Below are positions 53,983 through 63,245 of a DNA stretch of 64,000 bases, one piece after another. This stretch comes from Ustilago trichophora (taxonomy: Eukaryota > Basidiomycota > Ustilaginomycetes > Ustilaginales > Ustilaginaceae), in assembly GCA_900323505.1 (NCBI GenBank), contig OOIN01000002.1, forward strand, positions 682,001 through 746,000, in the 5' to 3' direction. Position numbers and translations under genes: made by a program. Each line of letters begins with the position of its first letter. Within the stretch, counting starts at the first letter, position 1. Under the pieces are notes generated by a model. The model did not search any database. It was not told where the DNA came from and saw only the letters and a list, made by a program, of their open reading frames with translations.

Positions 53983-54583
53983 ATCGTTGTTGTTGTTGTT
54001 GTTGTTGTTATTGTTGTTGTTGTTGTTACCTCCATCCTCACCCGCGGGCCACCAGGTGATGGGGAAGACACCAGTGCCGAGACCAGTGAATTCGGTGAAG
54101 AGACCGACACTCATATCGAGCGAACCGTAGAAGCAGTTTCCTCCACCAGTGGGGCAGGCGTCCTCGACACGGGCGGTGGCAGTCTTTTTGCCGTTTGAGA
54201 TGACGATGGTCTTACCGCACCACGAGGAACGCTGACCGAGGTCGCCGTACATGGGCTGGTTCAAGGCGACGACGTGATCGTTTGGGTTGAGGAACTGTCC
54301 GCAAGCACTGCAGGAGCGAATGGAGAAGGGCGAGTCAGTGGTGAGCACAATTCCGCGAAGATGCAGAAAGGGTAAAAGCTGACGACTATACTTACCCAGC
54401 ATTACCAGTACCAACGTCGTACCAAGTGGCCATACCAGAGTAGGTAGCGCGCTTGGCGAGGGCTTGCGCATGGTCGACAGGGCCCTGGTTGTGGTGTCGT
54501 CGGGCAGGGCTTGTGGGACCATGGGACGATGCCAAGGTGGTGGACACCAAGGTGGTGAGTACGATTGCAGCGACAGCCTTCAT
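53500..54583 (-). CDS. Secreted double-psi beta-barrel protein with polyAsn tract (two exons: 54583-54396, 54307-53500)
   Basis: Predicted 331 aa. Exon 1 begins with a signal peptide (MKAVAAIVLTTLVSTTLASS) and has a Kex2-like site (LAKR, about residue 45). A GTAAGT donor at 54395 and a TGCAG acceptor ending at 54308 remove an 88-nt intron, restoring YSGMATWYDVGTGNAGACGQFLNPNDHVVALNQ. This is the RlpA/expansin/barwin-like double-psi beta-barrel, running to VFPITWWPAG (about residue 150) with paired Cys residues. The barrel is followed by about 50 Asn, broken by single Asp residues and encoded by an AAC repeat, and then by about 120 residues that are almost only Ala, Ser and Arg. Family members bind or loosen wall polysaccharides, often without catalysis. 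The role of the tail is unknown; polyAsn could drive aggregation. Confidence 0.88.
53874..54028. repeat. GTT/AAC trinucleotide repeat encoding polyAsn
   Basis: About 51 units on the plus strand with a few GTTATT/GTTATC variants, read as Asn with occasional Asp in the minus-strand gene. The six-frame translation shows meaningless polyCys, polyVal and polyLeu in the opposite direction. Confidence 0.95.
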
Positions 54584-56729
54584 GTTGGGCTTGCTTGTAC
54601 AAGGTGGATTGAAAGTAGAAAAAGCAAATGCGATGGCGATAGCTGGACGTTGCGTGACAAGCCTAGGGTACTGTGATCAAATTGGAAACGAACGTGTTCT
54701 ATCCGGGAAGACGCGCGTATGTCGTCAAGAACGGTGTCGGGGAAGGGGAGGAAGGGCGACGAGGAGTGGAGTGGAGTGGAGTGGAGAGGGTTAGTGGTGG
54801 TGGTGGTGGTGGTGGTGGTGAAGGACCGAAGAGGAGTAATCAGGATGAGTCTGTGTAGAGAAAGGGACCTGGCAAAGGATGGACAGGCACACAACTCCTC
54901 GGTGTTGGCGGCACGACGGGAGCAGCAGCACGAGAACAGACAGACATTTGCACCAGCATTGACGACCAGCATTGACAGGCACAGCAACATTAGCATCGCA
55001 CTCAGCAGCACCGGTGCAATGGGACCGAGCAGCCTCGCTCGCAAAGCCAATTCCAGAGGTCTCACTCGGATGAGTTTCAGTGTTGGACAGCCAAGACCAA
55101 GAAAGCGGCTACTGTACAGTCGTACTGCGTTGTACAATGTGGCGAGTCGAACAAGCGAGGCACTAACGGCAAGGCGACAGACGAGTGTGATGTACCCCAT
55201 TTTCATGTCGATCATACTGATTGCCAGCCAGCAACAACAAAAGTCGTGTTCCTTGATACTTGTAATAGCAAAGTTGAGTTGTTATTTCAGCAATACAAAA
55301 CGCGCCTCCAGGGAGAGGGCGCTTTGGATAGGCTTGAATTCGAATCAATCTTCTTGCTATGCGAGACGCAGCTTAGAATTTGCAAGTCCGTTAAGTGGGC
55401 GCATCTGATTTCCGGCGCTGCCTTTTGTTCTTTTCCTTTTTTGAAATGCACCAAAGGGCATGCCCGAGCCTCACCTTTCCGAGGCACGCCCCTTTTTCGA
55501 AAACTCTTGTCACACAGCACTGAATCCATAGAATACAATTTCAATATCTCAATTGGGTTACTCCCTTGCTCTAACTTACCAACCAAGATCGACAAGGTAC
55601 TGTGCCGATGCATCTGGTTGGTTGTTCGGCTGCAGGTCGGCTGCAAGCATTGCTGCAATCGACGCGTTCTAAAGAAACTGGACGCGCACCTCACACCTCT
55701 TTGGTCCAAGACTGCATGGTTTCGTGGAATGCCAAGAGAAGATTCATAAAGGTGGTGCAAGCTCCCTTCTTCTCAGCCTTTCGAGCCTTCCAATTCTACT
55801 AGCATTTCCTTGCTTCTCGCTGACTTTCGGTGCATCTCAATTTTGTGTGTGTGTGTGTGTGTGTGTGTACTGCACTGTACTGTATGTATGTTGCTATGAT
55901 CCTGCCGAGATCTCGATCCAAGCCGCCTGCAGGCACAGGTTTTGTTGCACACTTTGGCAGTAGGTGCCATCGTTCCTTGTTTTTTTTTCGGCTCTGTCCA
56001 TGTTGCATGTGTCATTGTGCCGGCGTCTATCGGTGACATTACAGTGAACTCGCGATCTTTGAATGCCTCAATAAATGAATATTCCACATATTGGATAAAA
56101 AATTGGCTGGACATTTTTGGGCGCAGCCAATTATTAAATAAATTTGCTTTTCAGATAATGGATAGGTCAGCTGCAGTCCCAAATTTGAATAACCCAGCAC
56201 ATGTCAATACAAACCACAGCTTAGTCTTGTTATTATCTGAATGGATATAATGTGCTTCTTAATCACTCACTGGAAGTGGCTTTACAGGCATAAAATGGAC
56301 ACAGCTCTATTCAAAAAACTATGAAGGAATTGCAGCAATTTGTGATAAAAAAGGGGGGAAATGATGTTAATGCAAAGTAATTGGATGTCTCTAGTCAGGG
56401 AGAAACAGGCTGCACAGCTCAAAATTGCGGTGCTAACATAAATCAGTCAATTTTTTCCAAATTCTAGCTCTCAGTAATTAAATATTTCACACAATGAATA
56501 AAATATGCCTCCGCCCAAAAATATTCAAAGATCGCGAGTTGACTGTATATCAATTGATTATCGCCGACGTAGATCAACCACAAACCTCAAGCCAACCAAG
56601 ACTCTGGGCACGCTTGGATGTGTACGGCTTGTAAACAGGGCCGAAAGAGTCCGGCTCGAATCAAAGATCATACTAAGAGTCGAAATACCACCTCAGATAT
56701 GGATATTTAAAAAACTGCAAAAAGAATGG
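54584..56729. other. 2.1 kb gene-free region left of tRNA-Leu, AT-rich at its right end
   Basis: It contains a (GGT)n run (about 54791-54820), a (GT)n run (about 55843-55868), TGTACAGT-type motifs (55111, 55867) and, from about 56040 to 56720, clearly AT-richer DNA unlike the surrounding genome. Frames are short or low in complexity and I accept none as a gene. A decayed transposable element near the tRNA gene is possible. Confidence 0.5.
55843..55868. repeat. (GT)n microsatellite
   Basis: About 12-13 GT units in intergenic DNA, next to a TGTACTGTATG motif. Confidence 0.8.
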
Positions 56730-56833
56730 TGACAAGAGTGGGATTCGAACCCACGCCCGAAGATAGCAGGTCTTCCTGATTGCTCAGGATATCTTCCTTA
56801 ATGCTACGCCTTAGACCACTCGGCCATCTTGCC
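56730..56833 (-). tRNA. tRNA-Leu (anticodon AAG) with intron
   Basis: The minus strand folds as a class II tRNA. The acceptor arm is GGCAAGA / TCTTGTC with discriminator A at 56730; the D arm is GCC...GGC; the anticodon stem is TAGCA/TGCTA; the T arm is GTGGG TTCGAAT CCCAC. The loop reads TT AAG G, so the anticodon is AAG (56797-56799, reads CUU/CUC as inosine). About 26 nt (56770-56795) between position 37 and the 3' side of the loop form an intron in the canonical place. The discriminator is followed by CCA in the genome (probably chance in a eukaryote) and then a TTCTTTTT pol III terminator. The A box (TGGCCGAGTGG) and B box (GGTTCGAATCC type) are intact. Confidence 0.95.
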
Positions 56834-57123
56834 TTCGATGACCATTTGATTCATAGTTGTGTATATATTAACACCTTTTATTCAGACTTTGAGATTACCA
56901 GAGTTTTCAGGAGGGACTTTTCCACGCAACGAGACGAGAACATGGACATGCACTCATGACTCTCGGAAAGATCATGCTGGCACCGACCAGTAATCAGTGC
57001 AGATAAAGTAGCGGACAAGTACATATCTTGATGCGTATCGGGGTATAATGAAATAATGTACAGGACGACAATTACCGAGACGACCGTGCCTTACAAAAGA
57101 GTCTTTTCGGCTCTCCAGCTGGT
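56834..57123. other. Short spacer between tRNA-Leu and the hydrolase 3' end
   Basis: It holds the 5' flank of the tRNA gene and the 3' UTR of the hydrolase gene. Nothing else is visible. Confidence 0.5.
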
Positions 57124-59166
57124 CTATAAGGCTGCATGCCTGCGGATGCTCTCAAACACTTCCACAACCACATCAGCGCTTGTCATCAAGCTATGGCTGG
57201 CACCCTCCACGATGTGCAATGAGCAGTCACGCATCTCCCGGGACAGGCTGATGGAACTCGATAAAGGAATCCGTTCGTCTTTGGAACCATGCCACACCTC
57301 GCACGGTATCTGCAAATCCGAGTACCCAAAGCCCCATGGCCGTTTGCCGAGCACGAGGTTCAGGTCGTCTACGAGCCCACGCGCACTTTCGGCGTGTGAC
57401 GCTTTGAGCAATTCCAACGCACTACTCCGCTCCGCCTCTGCCAGCATCGAGTCCTTATCCTCGTGGGCCAGAAAGGGCCGGCTGCCGTCCACCGCATCTC
57501 GTGTGGCTGCTTCTTGACAGTCTTCAGGTCTGCCAAACGAGCCCATGGCAGCACCGTCGTTTGCACGTGTGCCGTGCTCCACTGTAGGGTCGCCACGGCG
57601 CGGAGTACGCTGTCTTGGGGGCGGTGTCGGTTTGCGATGCGCATCGTCACTGGTAAGATCATCGTTCGCCTGGACCAGAGCTGTCCTGTGCATGGATTTG
57701 GTCCCTTCTTTGTTCAACTTCCAGTTCTGTATCCTCCATTCTGCTGCTTGCGCTGTCTTGATGACCCCATCAGGAACATAGCGCAGCCAGCGGTAGCCGC
57801 TGTCCTGCTGCATCCCCGTCCAAGGTGCGAGAAGATGCAGAGGACCCTGGACGCGATGGGGGAAGAGCAGCGCTAGCGCAGCGGCGAATGGCGCACCAGC
57901 ACTGTGGGCAAGGATCGAAAACTTGTCGACGTCTAAAAGATCCGCCACTTGCTCCACAACAAAGCTCCAGCCAAGAATGTTGCGCCCATCCGTAGAGATG
58001 CTGTCGGTGCGTCCAATGCCCCATCTGTCGATGCAGACGAGACGCAGGCCGAGAGACGCCGCGAGATCATCATAGAGGCCGATCAGATGTCTGGAAGCTC
58101 CCAGGCCGAGGAAGACCATGACAGGATGCCCGCGTTCAATGCCCACGTCGGCAAAAGACACTAGCAGATTTGGCGCACCAGGTACATTGACTTGAACGCA
58201 TCGAGTCAGGCCCCTTTTAAATACCCTGCTTCCAGAGTAAGTTTCTCGGACAGGTGATTGCCGCGGTGACGAGAGACTAGATGACACAGCCCTGCCGTCG
58301 AGCTTTGCTCGGGCATCATGCCGTACGGATCCAGTGCGTGGGTCGATACTTCCAACAGAAAGCTGTGACAGTCTGCGATCGAGATGGTCATCTCGTGCAC
58401 TATTCAGTATCGTGCGGGCTTCTTGCTCGATTGAACCCTCTGAGTAGTCTGATTCTGTGTCCGATAGCTCTTCTTTGTGTGGGAGATGCGTCGTGACGTT
58501 CATTTGTGGTTCACGAGCGGTGTGTTCGAATGCTGACCATGAGACTGAGCGTTGTGGGCCTCTTTGCGAGGGGGGAAGATCCAGCAGGTTGCTCGAATGT
58601 GCCTTGACGATTTCCTCGATCGATTTGACATGTTGTGGTTCGATCGCATGTGGTCGAGCCCGCCCCAACGCTATCGAAGACGCGGCATAGGTGCTAGAAG
58701 CAGATCTTCGGACCGGTCTAGAGCCAGCGCCAGCGCCCCTGAGTGCGTCTGGCGGCCGAAGTGAAGCACCCGAATGCTTGTGTTTTGAACCAGTCGAATG
58801 GGTTGTGCTCTCGCGCCTAGCGTCGAGCTGACTGCCTGAGCGAGACCTTCGGATCGTTTCCTCCTGCGATCCTGGCATCCGACTGTGGCTGGGCAGGATA
58901 TTCTCATGCCCCAGGAGGGTAGGCTTAGGTATGTATGGCCCCGTTCGCTTGCGTTCTGGGTATAAGTCGTAGTAGCTCGTTCCAGGTTGACCAGCACTGG
59001 TGCGAATAACTTCTACTTCCACCTTCCGTACCCCGTGTCGCGGACCACCAATGGCGTCAGAGGTGGTCTTGGCAGATGACATGCTCACTGTCTGGGAAGA
59101 GGTTCCTCGTTCCATAGCCGTAGCCAAACCCGCTTCGATGGTGTGACTGGAGCAGTGCTTCGACAT
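57124..59166 (-). CDS. Alpha/beta-hydrolase with long disordered N-terminal region
   Basis: Predicted 680 aa, intronless. The first about 310 residues are Ser/Arg/Pro-rich with no fold (RRSRSGSQLDARRES). The hydrolase domain starts near residue 330 (QVNVPGAPNLLVSFADVGIERGHPVMVFLGLGASRHLIGLYDDLA). It has DRWGIGRTDS, the nucleophile elbow FSILAHSAGAPFA (Ser422), a late GSKDERIPLS with the likely acid, and EGASHSLM with the catalytic His near residue 658. A long insert (about 480-590) of low complexity lies in the cap region. The fold is clear but the substrate is not; lipase, esterase or thioesterase activity is possible. The many charged Ser-rich stretches suggest phospho-regulation. It is the last ordinary gene before the transposable-element zone. 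Confidence 0.85.
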   Translation of the reverse strand: MSKHCSSHTIEAGLATAMERGTSSQTVSMSSAKTTSDAIGGPRHGVRKVEVEVIRTSAGQPGTSYYDLYPERKRTGPYIPKPTLLGHENILPSHSRMPGSQEETIRRSRSGSQLDARRESTTHSTGSKHKHSGASLRPPDALRGAGAGSRPVRRSASSTYAASSIALGRARPHAIEPQHVKSIEEIVKAHSSNLLDLPPSQRGPQRSVSWSAFEHTAREPQMNVTTHLPHKEELSDTESDYSEGSIEQEARTILNSARDDHLDRRLSQLSVGSIDPRTGSVRHDARAKLDGRAVSSSLSSPRQSPVRETYSGSRVFKRGLTRCVQVNVPGAPNLLVSFADVGIERGHPVMVFLGLGASRHLIGLYDDLAASLGLRLVCIDRWGIGRTDSISTDGRNILGWSFVVEQVADLLDVDKFSILAHSAGAPFAAALALLFPHRVQGPLHLLAPWTGMQQDSGYRWLRYVPDGVIKTAQAAEWRIQNWKLNKEGTKSMHRTALVQANDDLTSDDAHRKPTPPPRQRTPRRGDPTVEHGTRANDGAAMGSFGRPEDCQEAATRDAVDGSRPFLAHEDKDSMLAEAERSSALELLKASHAESARGLVDDLNLVLGKRPWGFGYSDLQIPCEVWHGSKDERIPLSSSISLSREMRDCSLHIVEGASHSLMTSADVVVEVFESIRRHAAL

Positions 59167-59511
59167 TGTTCAAGGGGCGCGCCGTGCGGTTGAAAGCGAG
59201 TGCATGGTAGTCGCTTGATCTCTCGTACCCTCCCGGACCTACGCAGTATCGGTGTTGCATGCGCCAGTCTTGATCTGGGTCGATGTATGCATATCGAGTC
59301 TACAAGCTGTTGTTGAGATGGTTGTCGTCTCGACAAAGGTGTTAGTTTGTGGGTGGGCGTGAACAACAAATGCACTGGTCCGAGTACGGAACCTCCTGAA
59401 CTTAACATGCGCGTTTCCAATTTTCGGCGCCGCGGACGTGCTGTGACGAAAAGTGGAGAACTCTAACGTACAGTAAACCGCGTTTGGGCTGGACACAGTA
59501 CTCATAGTACT
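59167..59511. other. Promoter side of the hydrolase gene up to the transposon edge
   Basis: 345 bp between the hydrolase start and the left inverted repeat of the element. The sequence has a short direct repeat, TAGTACTCA/ATAGTACTCA, just before the insertion. No gene is visible. Confidence 0.5.
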
Positions 59512-59575
59512 CATATCCTAAAAAAAAGAAAAGTCAGAACCCGGAGCCACCCTAGCAATCACCCTGGGTGGTTGC
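59512..59575 (+). repeat. Left terminal inverted repeat of the 3.8 kb element
   Basis: It matches the complement of 63256-63319 at about 59 of 64 positions; the first 24 positions are identical. Confidence 0.85.
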
Positions 59576-59727
59576 TCTTGGGGAGCCACCCTGCAAGCAC
59601 CCCCGATCTAGGTGCTTGCTCTGGGTGGCTGCTCAGAGGAGCCATCCGAGTGGTTGCTCTGGGTGGCTCCGTTGAGAAGCCATCTCAGGTGGTTGCTTGG
59701 GTGGCTCCACCAAGCAACCACCCCTTC
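59548..59727. repeat. Left subterminal array of GGTGGTTGCT / AGCCACC motifs
   Basis: About 180 bp composed of alternating forward and inverted copies of a short GTGGTTGCT...GTGGCTCC unit, able to form several overlapping hairpins. Comparable arrays bind transposase in CACTA- and Mutator-like elements, which is the likely role here. Confidence 0.75.
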
Positions 59728-60240
59728 CATCCAGCATTCAGCCGCCGGTCCGTAACCGGGCTCACCAGCTCATTTTGCACGGACAGGCCTCGTATTCAAG
59801 CGGGACAATTACATGATTTGTCAATCAATTGTACAGTCAGAGCAGCAGCGTGCACAAACAAGCGGTAGTGTCCAAGTTCAAGTGTTGAAAATTGCAGGTC
59901 AGCAAGGCAAAGATGTCAAGGGTCGGTGGTGCATGTCAAGATGTTGAGCATGTGTGCAAAGGTTGGGACATGATTGTGCATATGATGCAAGGAGACAAGG
60001 AACAGGAAAGGACAATGTCGTCAGTTAATGCTCACCAAGCAGAGGTCACCTGAGTTGTGCGAGACTTACCAAATCAGTAAAGAAGAGCTCTTTCATAGAG
60101 AGAGACCAAGGTGTGCCGCAGCGTCCACAATCAGACTTGCATATGTGCAAAGTGTCAGACAGATGCCCGCAGCAGTAATCAGAGGTCATCATTCAACCAT
60201 GGAACGCCGTGGCAAGCACTGTCGGTCATTGTGAAACCTT
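59728..60240. other. Internal left part of the element, no gene recognised
   Basis: Unrecognised sequence. On the minus strand a GTAAGT donor-like site near 60065-60070 and short open stretches suggest another captured genic fragment, but I cannot match it to any gene in this window. Confidence 0.4.
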
Positions 60241-60512
60241 CTGCAGCTTCCTGTACTCCTCCTGCATTGTGAGTTGCTTCTTGGACGCTTGACGGTACTC
60301 TGACCGACCATGGATCTTCTGGAGCTGTATTCAAGATGAAAAGGAAGAAAGGGTTAGCAAAGAAGAGATGACACGCAGGAGCAATATGATGTGAAATGGG
60401 GAGATCGACTCACTTTGGTGTGGCGGCAACGGCGACACTCTGACGGCCAGCGGAAGCGACACTTTGACGACCCGCATACATTCCAGAATTGCCTCTTCAA
60501 GCACTCTGAGAC
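60241..60512 (-). pseudogene. Captured NDC80 fragments (two pieces fused, with intron)
   Basis: 60241-60299 copies 47599-47657 (coiled-coil exon of NDC80, four mismatches in 59 bp). 60303-60512 copies 48871-49080 (start of exon 2, the complete 89-nt intron and the end of exon 1, eight mismatches in 210 bp, no gap). About 1.2 kb of NDC80 between the two pieces is missing. Orientation and order are as in the donor. Because the intron is kept, the copy came from DNA, not mRNA. It cannot encode Ndc80: it holds only about 60 codons of the real gene and lacks the CH domain. Confidence 0.95.
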
Positions 60513-61525
60513 ATGTTACAGGCCTCACGTGGGTTGACCAGGGTTAGGCACGAGTGGAGGCAGGAGGAGCGCAGTAGCGGCCGTGCGCAGGGAGTGGCGC
60601 ACAGGTGCTAAGTACCCGGCCGGCAGGTGGAGCTCACTGGACGACTTTCCGGAGGAAAATCAGCAAGTGGCATCCACCCGGCGATTCTCATGCATTGAGC
60701 GCAGAAAGGCGCCGTCAGGGACGAGTGGGAGGAGTGCGGCCAATGGCGTACAGAGGAGAGGGGGCCAAGAGCTTGTCGCCATCAGGGATGGCGAGCAAGA
60801 CGCTTGGGGGGAGATATGAAGGAGGGGGAGGCTGCGCAGATGAGGGGCAAATGAAGTGGGCGGCTCCCCACGGGTGTCATCCAGTGCCAACGTACACAGG
60901 CTGGTACAGCATGTGGCCATGTCGAGCCACATGGCTGCCCTCCTGGTGAGGGCAAAGCCATATATACTCACACTGCTCCGGCGTGTGATGGGGTGGAGCC
61001 GCATCCACTCTACTACTTATATCGTATCACAGTCATTCAACTGTCAGTATATCACTGTCTTTTGTATCAGTTGTCTTTGTAGCAATCCAGGCATTGCTAC
61101 CATCTCGGGTGTGTGTAGTATCACATCCATAGATGCCATCAACACCTCCATCGACGCTACAGCACCTCAACCGTAGGCAGCACCTACACTGCAGTACTGA
61201 CACCTCCATCAGTACCATTCGACGACTGTTGGAGCGCTACGGGCACTTGCGCAATGACAGGTGTTAACCAGCATTCCACGAGCTCTTGTATGATGCCTTG
61301 TACGACTCGCCAGGTCTAGATTAGTGCCGCTCTGCCTCTGGACAGAGTGTCCACAGCGGTTAGTTGAGAGTTGCCAGAAGGCCGTTGCTTGTCGATTAGT
61401 TAGTGGAAAATTGGCAGAAGGTATCCATTTGACGATTCCGGGATTCTCAGGCGCACAACCGCTGACACTCTGCAAGCTCAGCTGCCGCCCCTAACACCAC
61501 CACCACCCAGTCTGGCCACACTGCC
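60513..61525. other. Internal part of the element, unknown, with repeated-DNA character
   Basis: Overlapping short frames on both strands (up to 114 codons) show no family motif. A TATA-like CATATATACTC at 60959-60969 precedes a stretch rich in TATC/CATC and CACC motifs. It could be a fragment of another element's regulatory region. Confidence 0.4.
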
Positions 61526-62017
61526 ATGCCATGCTACACTCCTTACTGGGATACAATGGCTCCCAATAGCATGGCTCGACTTAACACTCGTGCCGACTTC
61601 ATCCGCACTGCTACCATAAATAGAAGCTTGGGCATTGTCAAGGTTGGTGGGGTGGGACAAGGTGGTCATGACAACCGACGCAACTGCTGGTGTCTGGTGA
61701 TGGTGGACGGCATGCTGAGGGCAGCAAAGATCCTGTGGATCTTCAACAAGGCAATACGGCTGTCCTCTGCTGCACTGGATGTAACACCACAGTGGTTTAT
61801 GCATGTACGGCTGCTGCCTGAGGTCTCATTGGAGGTACTTGGTCCACAACATCCGTGTTGATTGCTCCTCGACGGCATGGGCATTTGTCTGGCCATTGAC
61901 AATGGCGGAGAGTATGGCGAGGAGGTTGTGGTTGACCTGGACAGCTTCAAGTCTCAGCTCGCAGTTGTGCCCTTTCACACACAGGGTCGACGCTTGCTTG
62001 GATTGAAGACTCTTTGA
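61526..62017 (+). pseudogene. Unknown frame of about 163 codons broken by a single TGA
   Basis: The frame starts MPCYTPYWDTMAPNSMARLN and runs through TINRSLGIVKVGGVGQGGHDNRR and CWCLVMVDGMLRAAKILWIF to a TGA at 61859-61861. In the same frame it then continues LLLDGMGICLAIDNGGEYGEEVVVDLDSFKSQLAVVPFHTQ to a TGA at 62015-62017. The internal stop sits in TGTTGATTG, where CGA to TGA at a CpG would explain it. No domain is recognised. It may be a captured host gene or a remnant of the element's own gene. It lies upstream of, and on the same strand as, the intact ORF. Confidence 0.5.
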
Positions 62018-62219
62018 TGCTTGTAGGGTAGGATGAAGCAAGTCTGGCTTCATAAGCCGGTGTGATCATACAGAGTTGTGACAATAAAGAGGCATCTGCT
62101 TGCTCATGATGCGACACTGTTGGACGGATGACAGAGGCACAATTGCGTTGACAAGGAGCTTCTGCAACTTTGCTCTCCTCGTTGTCGTTTCCGCAGCTTC
62201 TCCTCTTCTTGCACCACCA

Positions 62220-62226
62220 TATATAG
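62220..62226 (+). promoter_or_regulatory. TATA box of the element's 227-codon ORF
   Basis: CCATATATAGAC lies about 106 bp before the ATG at 62332, followed by a pyrimidine-rich, CCTCC-type stretch typical of fungal 5' UTRs. Confidence 0.5.
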
Positions 62227-62331
62227 ACATTCTCCTCGTCTTACCACCTCCCTCACCATCCACCACCTCCGCTCCTACTTCTCCACTGCAACACTCATCG
62301 CATCCTCATCCGCTCCTCCAATTGCAGCATC

Positions 62332-63015
62332 ATGCCTGCAATCGTGCACAGCACTGTGATGCTCAACGCCGCCAAGACTCTCTGGACCCTTACTGTTGTA
62401 GCACTTTACGCAATGTGCAACACCACTGCTTTGTCCGTTTCCGCCTTCTCCAACGCCGCAACCTCATACTTCTCCAACGGGTGGATCTTTGGCCTGCACA
62501 TTGCACACAACTGCTTCATCTTCGGCATGCAGAACCTCTCATTCATGGTGTTCGCGTTGGCCATTGCTCTGACCCTTGTCGGGCTTGCCTGGAATCTTCA
62601 CAGCATGTGGAATGATCTCAGCATGCGGAACATCACAAGTCTGGCTACCGTTGCCTTCAAGTCGGTTCGGACAATCCTGGCGGCCTCCCTCTCCTACATC
62701 CTCAAGCTGTGCAGCCTGGCCAACATGCGGATGTTTCTTGGTGTATCCAGCATCATTGCCTTCAAGTCGGCTTGGATCCTTGCTGCCACCTGGTTGTGCA
62801 AGATGCGAAACGAATTCTTGATGCGGGTTGAGCTCTGTCCCTCCAGCATTCACTGTATGACACTTGAGATCAAGCATGGCCCCTCTGGCTTCACTGCTAC
62901 AGCCATCTTACACTCCTCAACCAGAGCTCTGCCCACCGATGGCATTGTGCGCCTTGCTACCATGGACCTGACCAGCGATAACAAGATCTTGCTCATGATC
63001 CGGTGCCAGCTTTGA
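62332..63015 (+). CDS. Unknown hydrophobic protein inside the TIR element
   Basis: 227 aa, intact, ATG in a good context (gcatcATGCC). The N-terminal 40 residues form a signal-anchor-like segment (LWTLTVVALYAMCNTTALSV). A second hydrophobic helix (SFMVFALAIALTLVGLAWNL, residues about 63-83) and two weaker ones follow. Two related units, VAFKSVRTILAASLSYILKLC and IIAFKSAWILAATWLCKMR, suggest an internal duplication. The last about 60 residues are soluble-looking. It has no known domain and no transposase character. Its own TATA box and lack of stops, in contrast with the decayed neighbours, suggest recent function or recent capture. A secreted or membrane protein is possible; no role is claimed. 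Confidence 0.55.
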   Translation: MPAIVHSTVMLNAAKTLWTLTVVALYAMCNTTALSVSAFSNAATSYFSNGWIFGLHIAHNCFIFGMQNLSFMVFALAIALTLVGLAWNLHSMWNDLSMRNITSLATVAFKSVRTILAASLSYILKLCSLANMRMFLGVSSIIAFKSAWILAATWLCKMRNEFLMRVELCPSSIHCMTLEIKHGPSGFTATAILHSSTRALPTDGIVRLATMDLTSDNKILLMIRCQL

Positions 63016-63245
63016 TCTTTGGTCAGATGCTTCTCAACAGCTTTGCCTCTTCTCGCTGCCCTCAGGTGCAATATTGGTACCTTCCACACCTCATAACCAT
63101 GATTAAAAATTGTAATTCATAATTCTCATACCATGTTAGAATGAATGGACTGTGCTTGTTTGTCATTACTGATACGAGTGTGATACGATCAACGTCGTCC
63201 CTGGAGCCACCAGCGCAGCCACCTATGAGGGATGGCTGCGCAGGA

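Noticed and set aside
53820..54198. Plus-strand frames of polyCys, polyVal and polyLeu
   Set aside because: They are mere translations of the GTT repeat opposite the polyAsn gene.
54719..55408. 229-codon plus-strand frame between the DPBB gene and the tRNA
   Set aside because: Its start lies in GGT/GGA microsatellites; composition is irregular and there are no motifs. A real gene cannot be excluded but is not supported.
60513..61210. Possible solo LTR (starts TGTTAC, internal TATA-like box)
   Set aside because: I could not find a matching TG...CA end, a target duplication or a second copy in the window.
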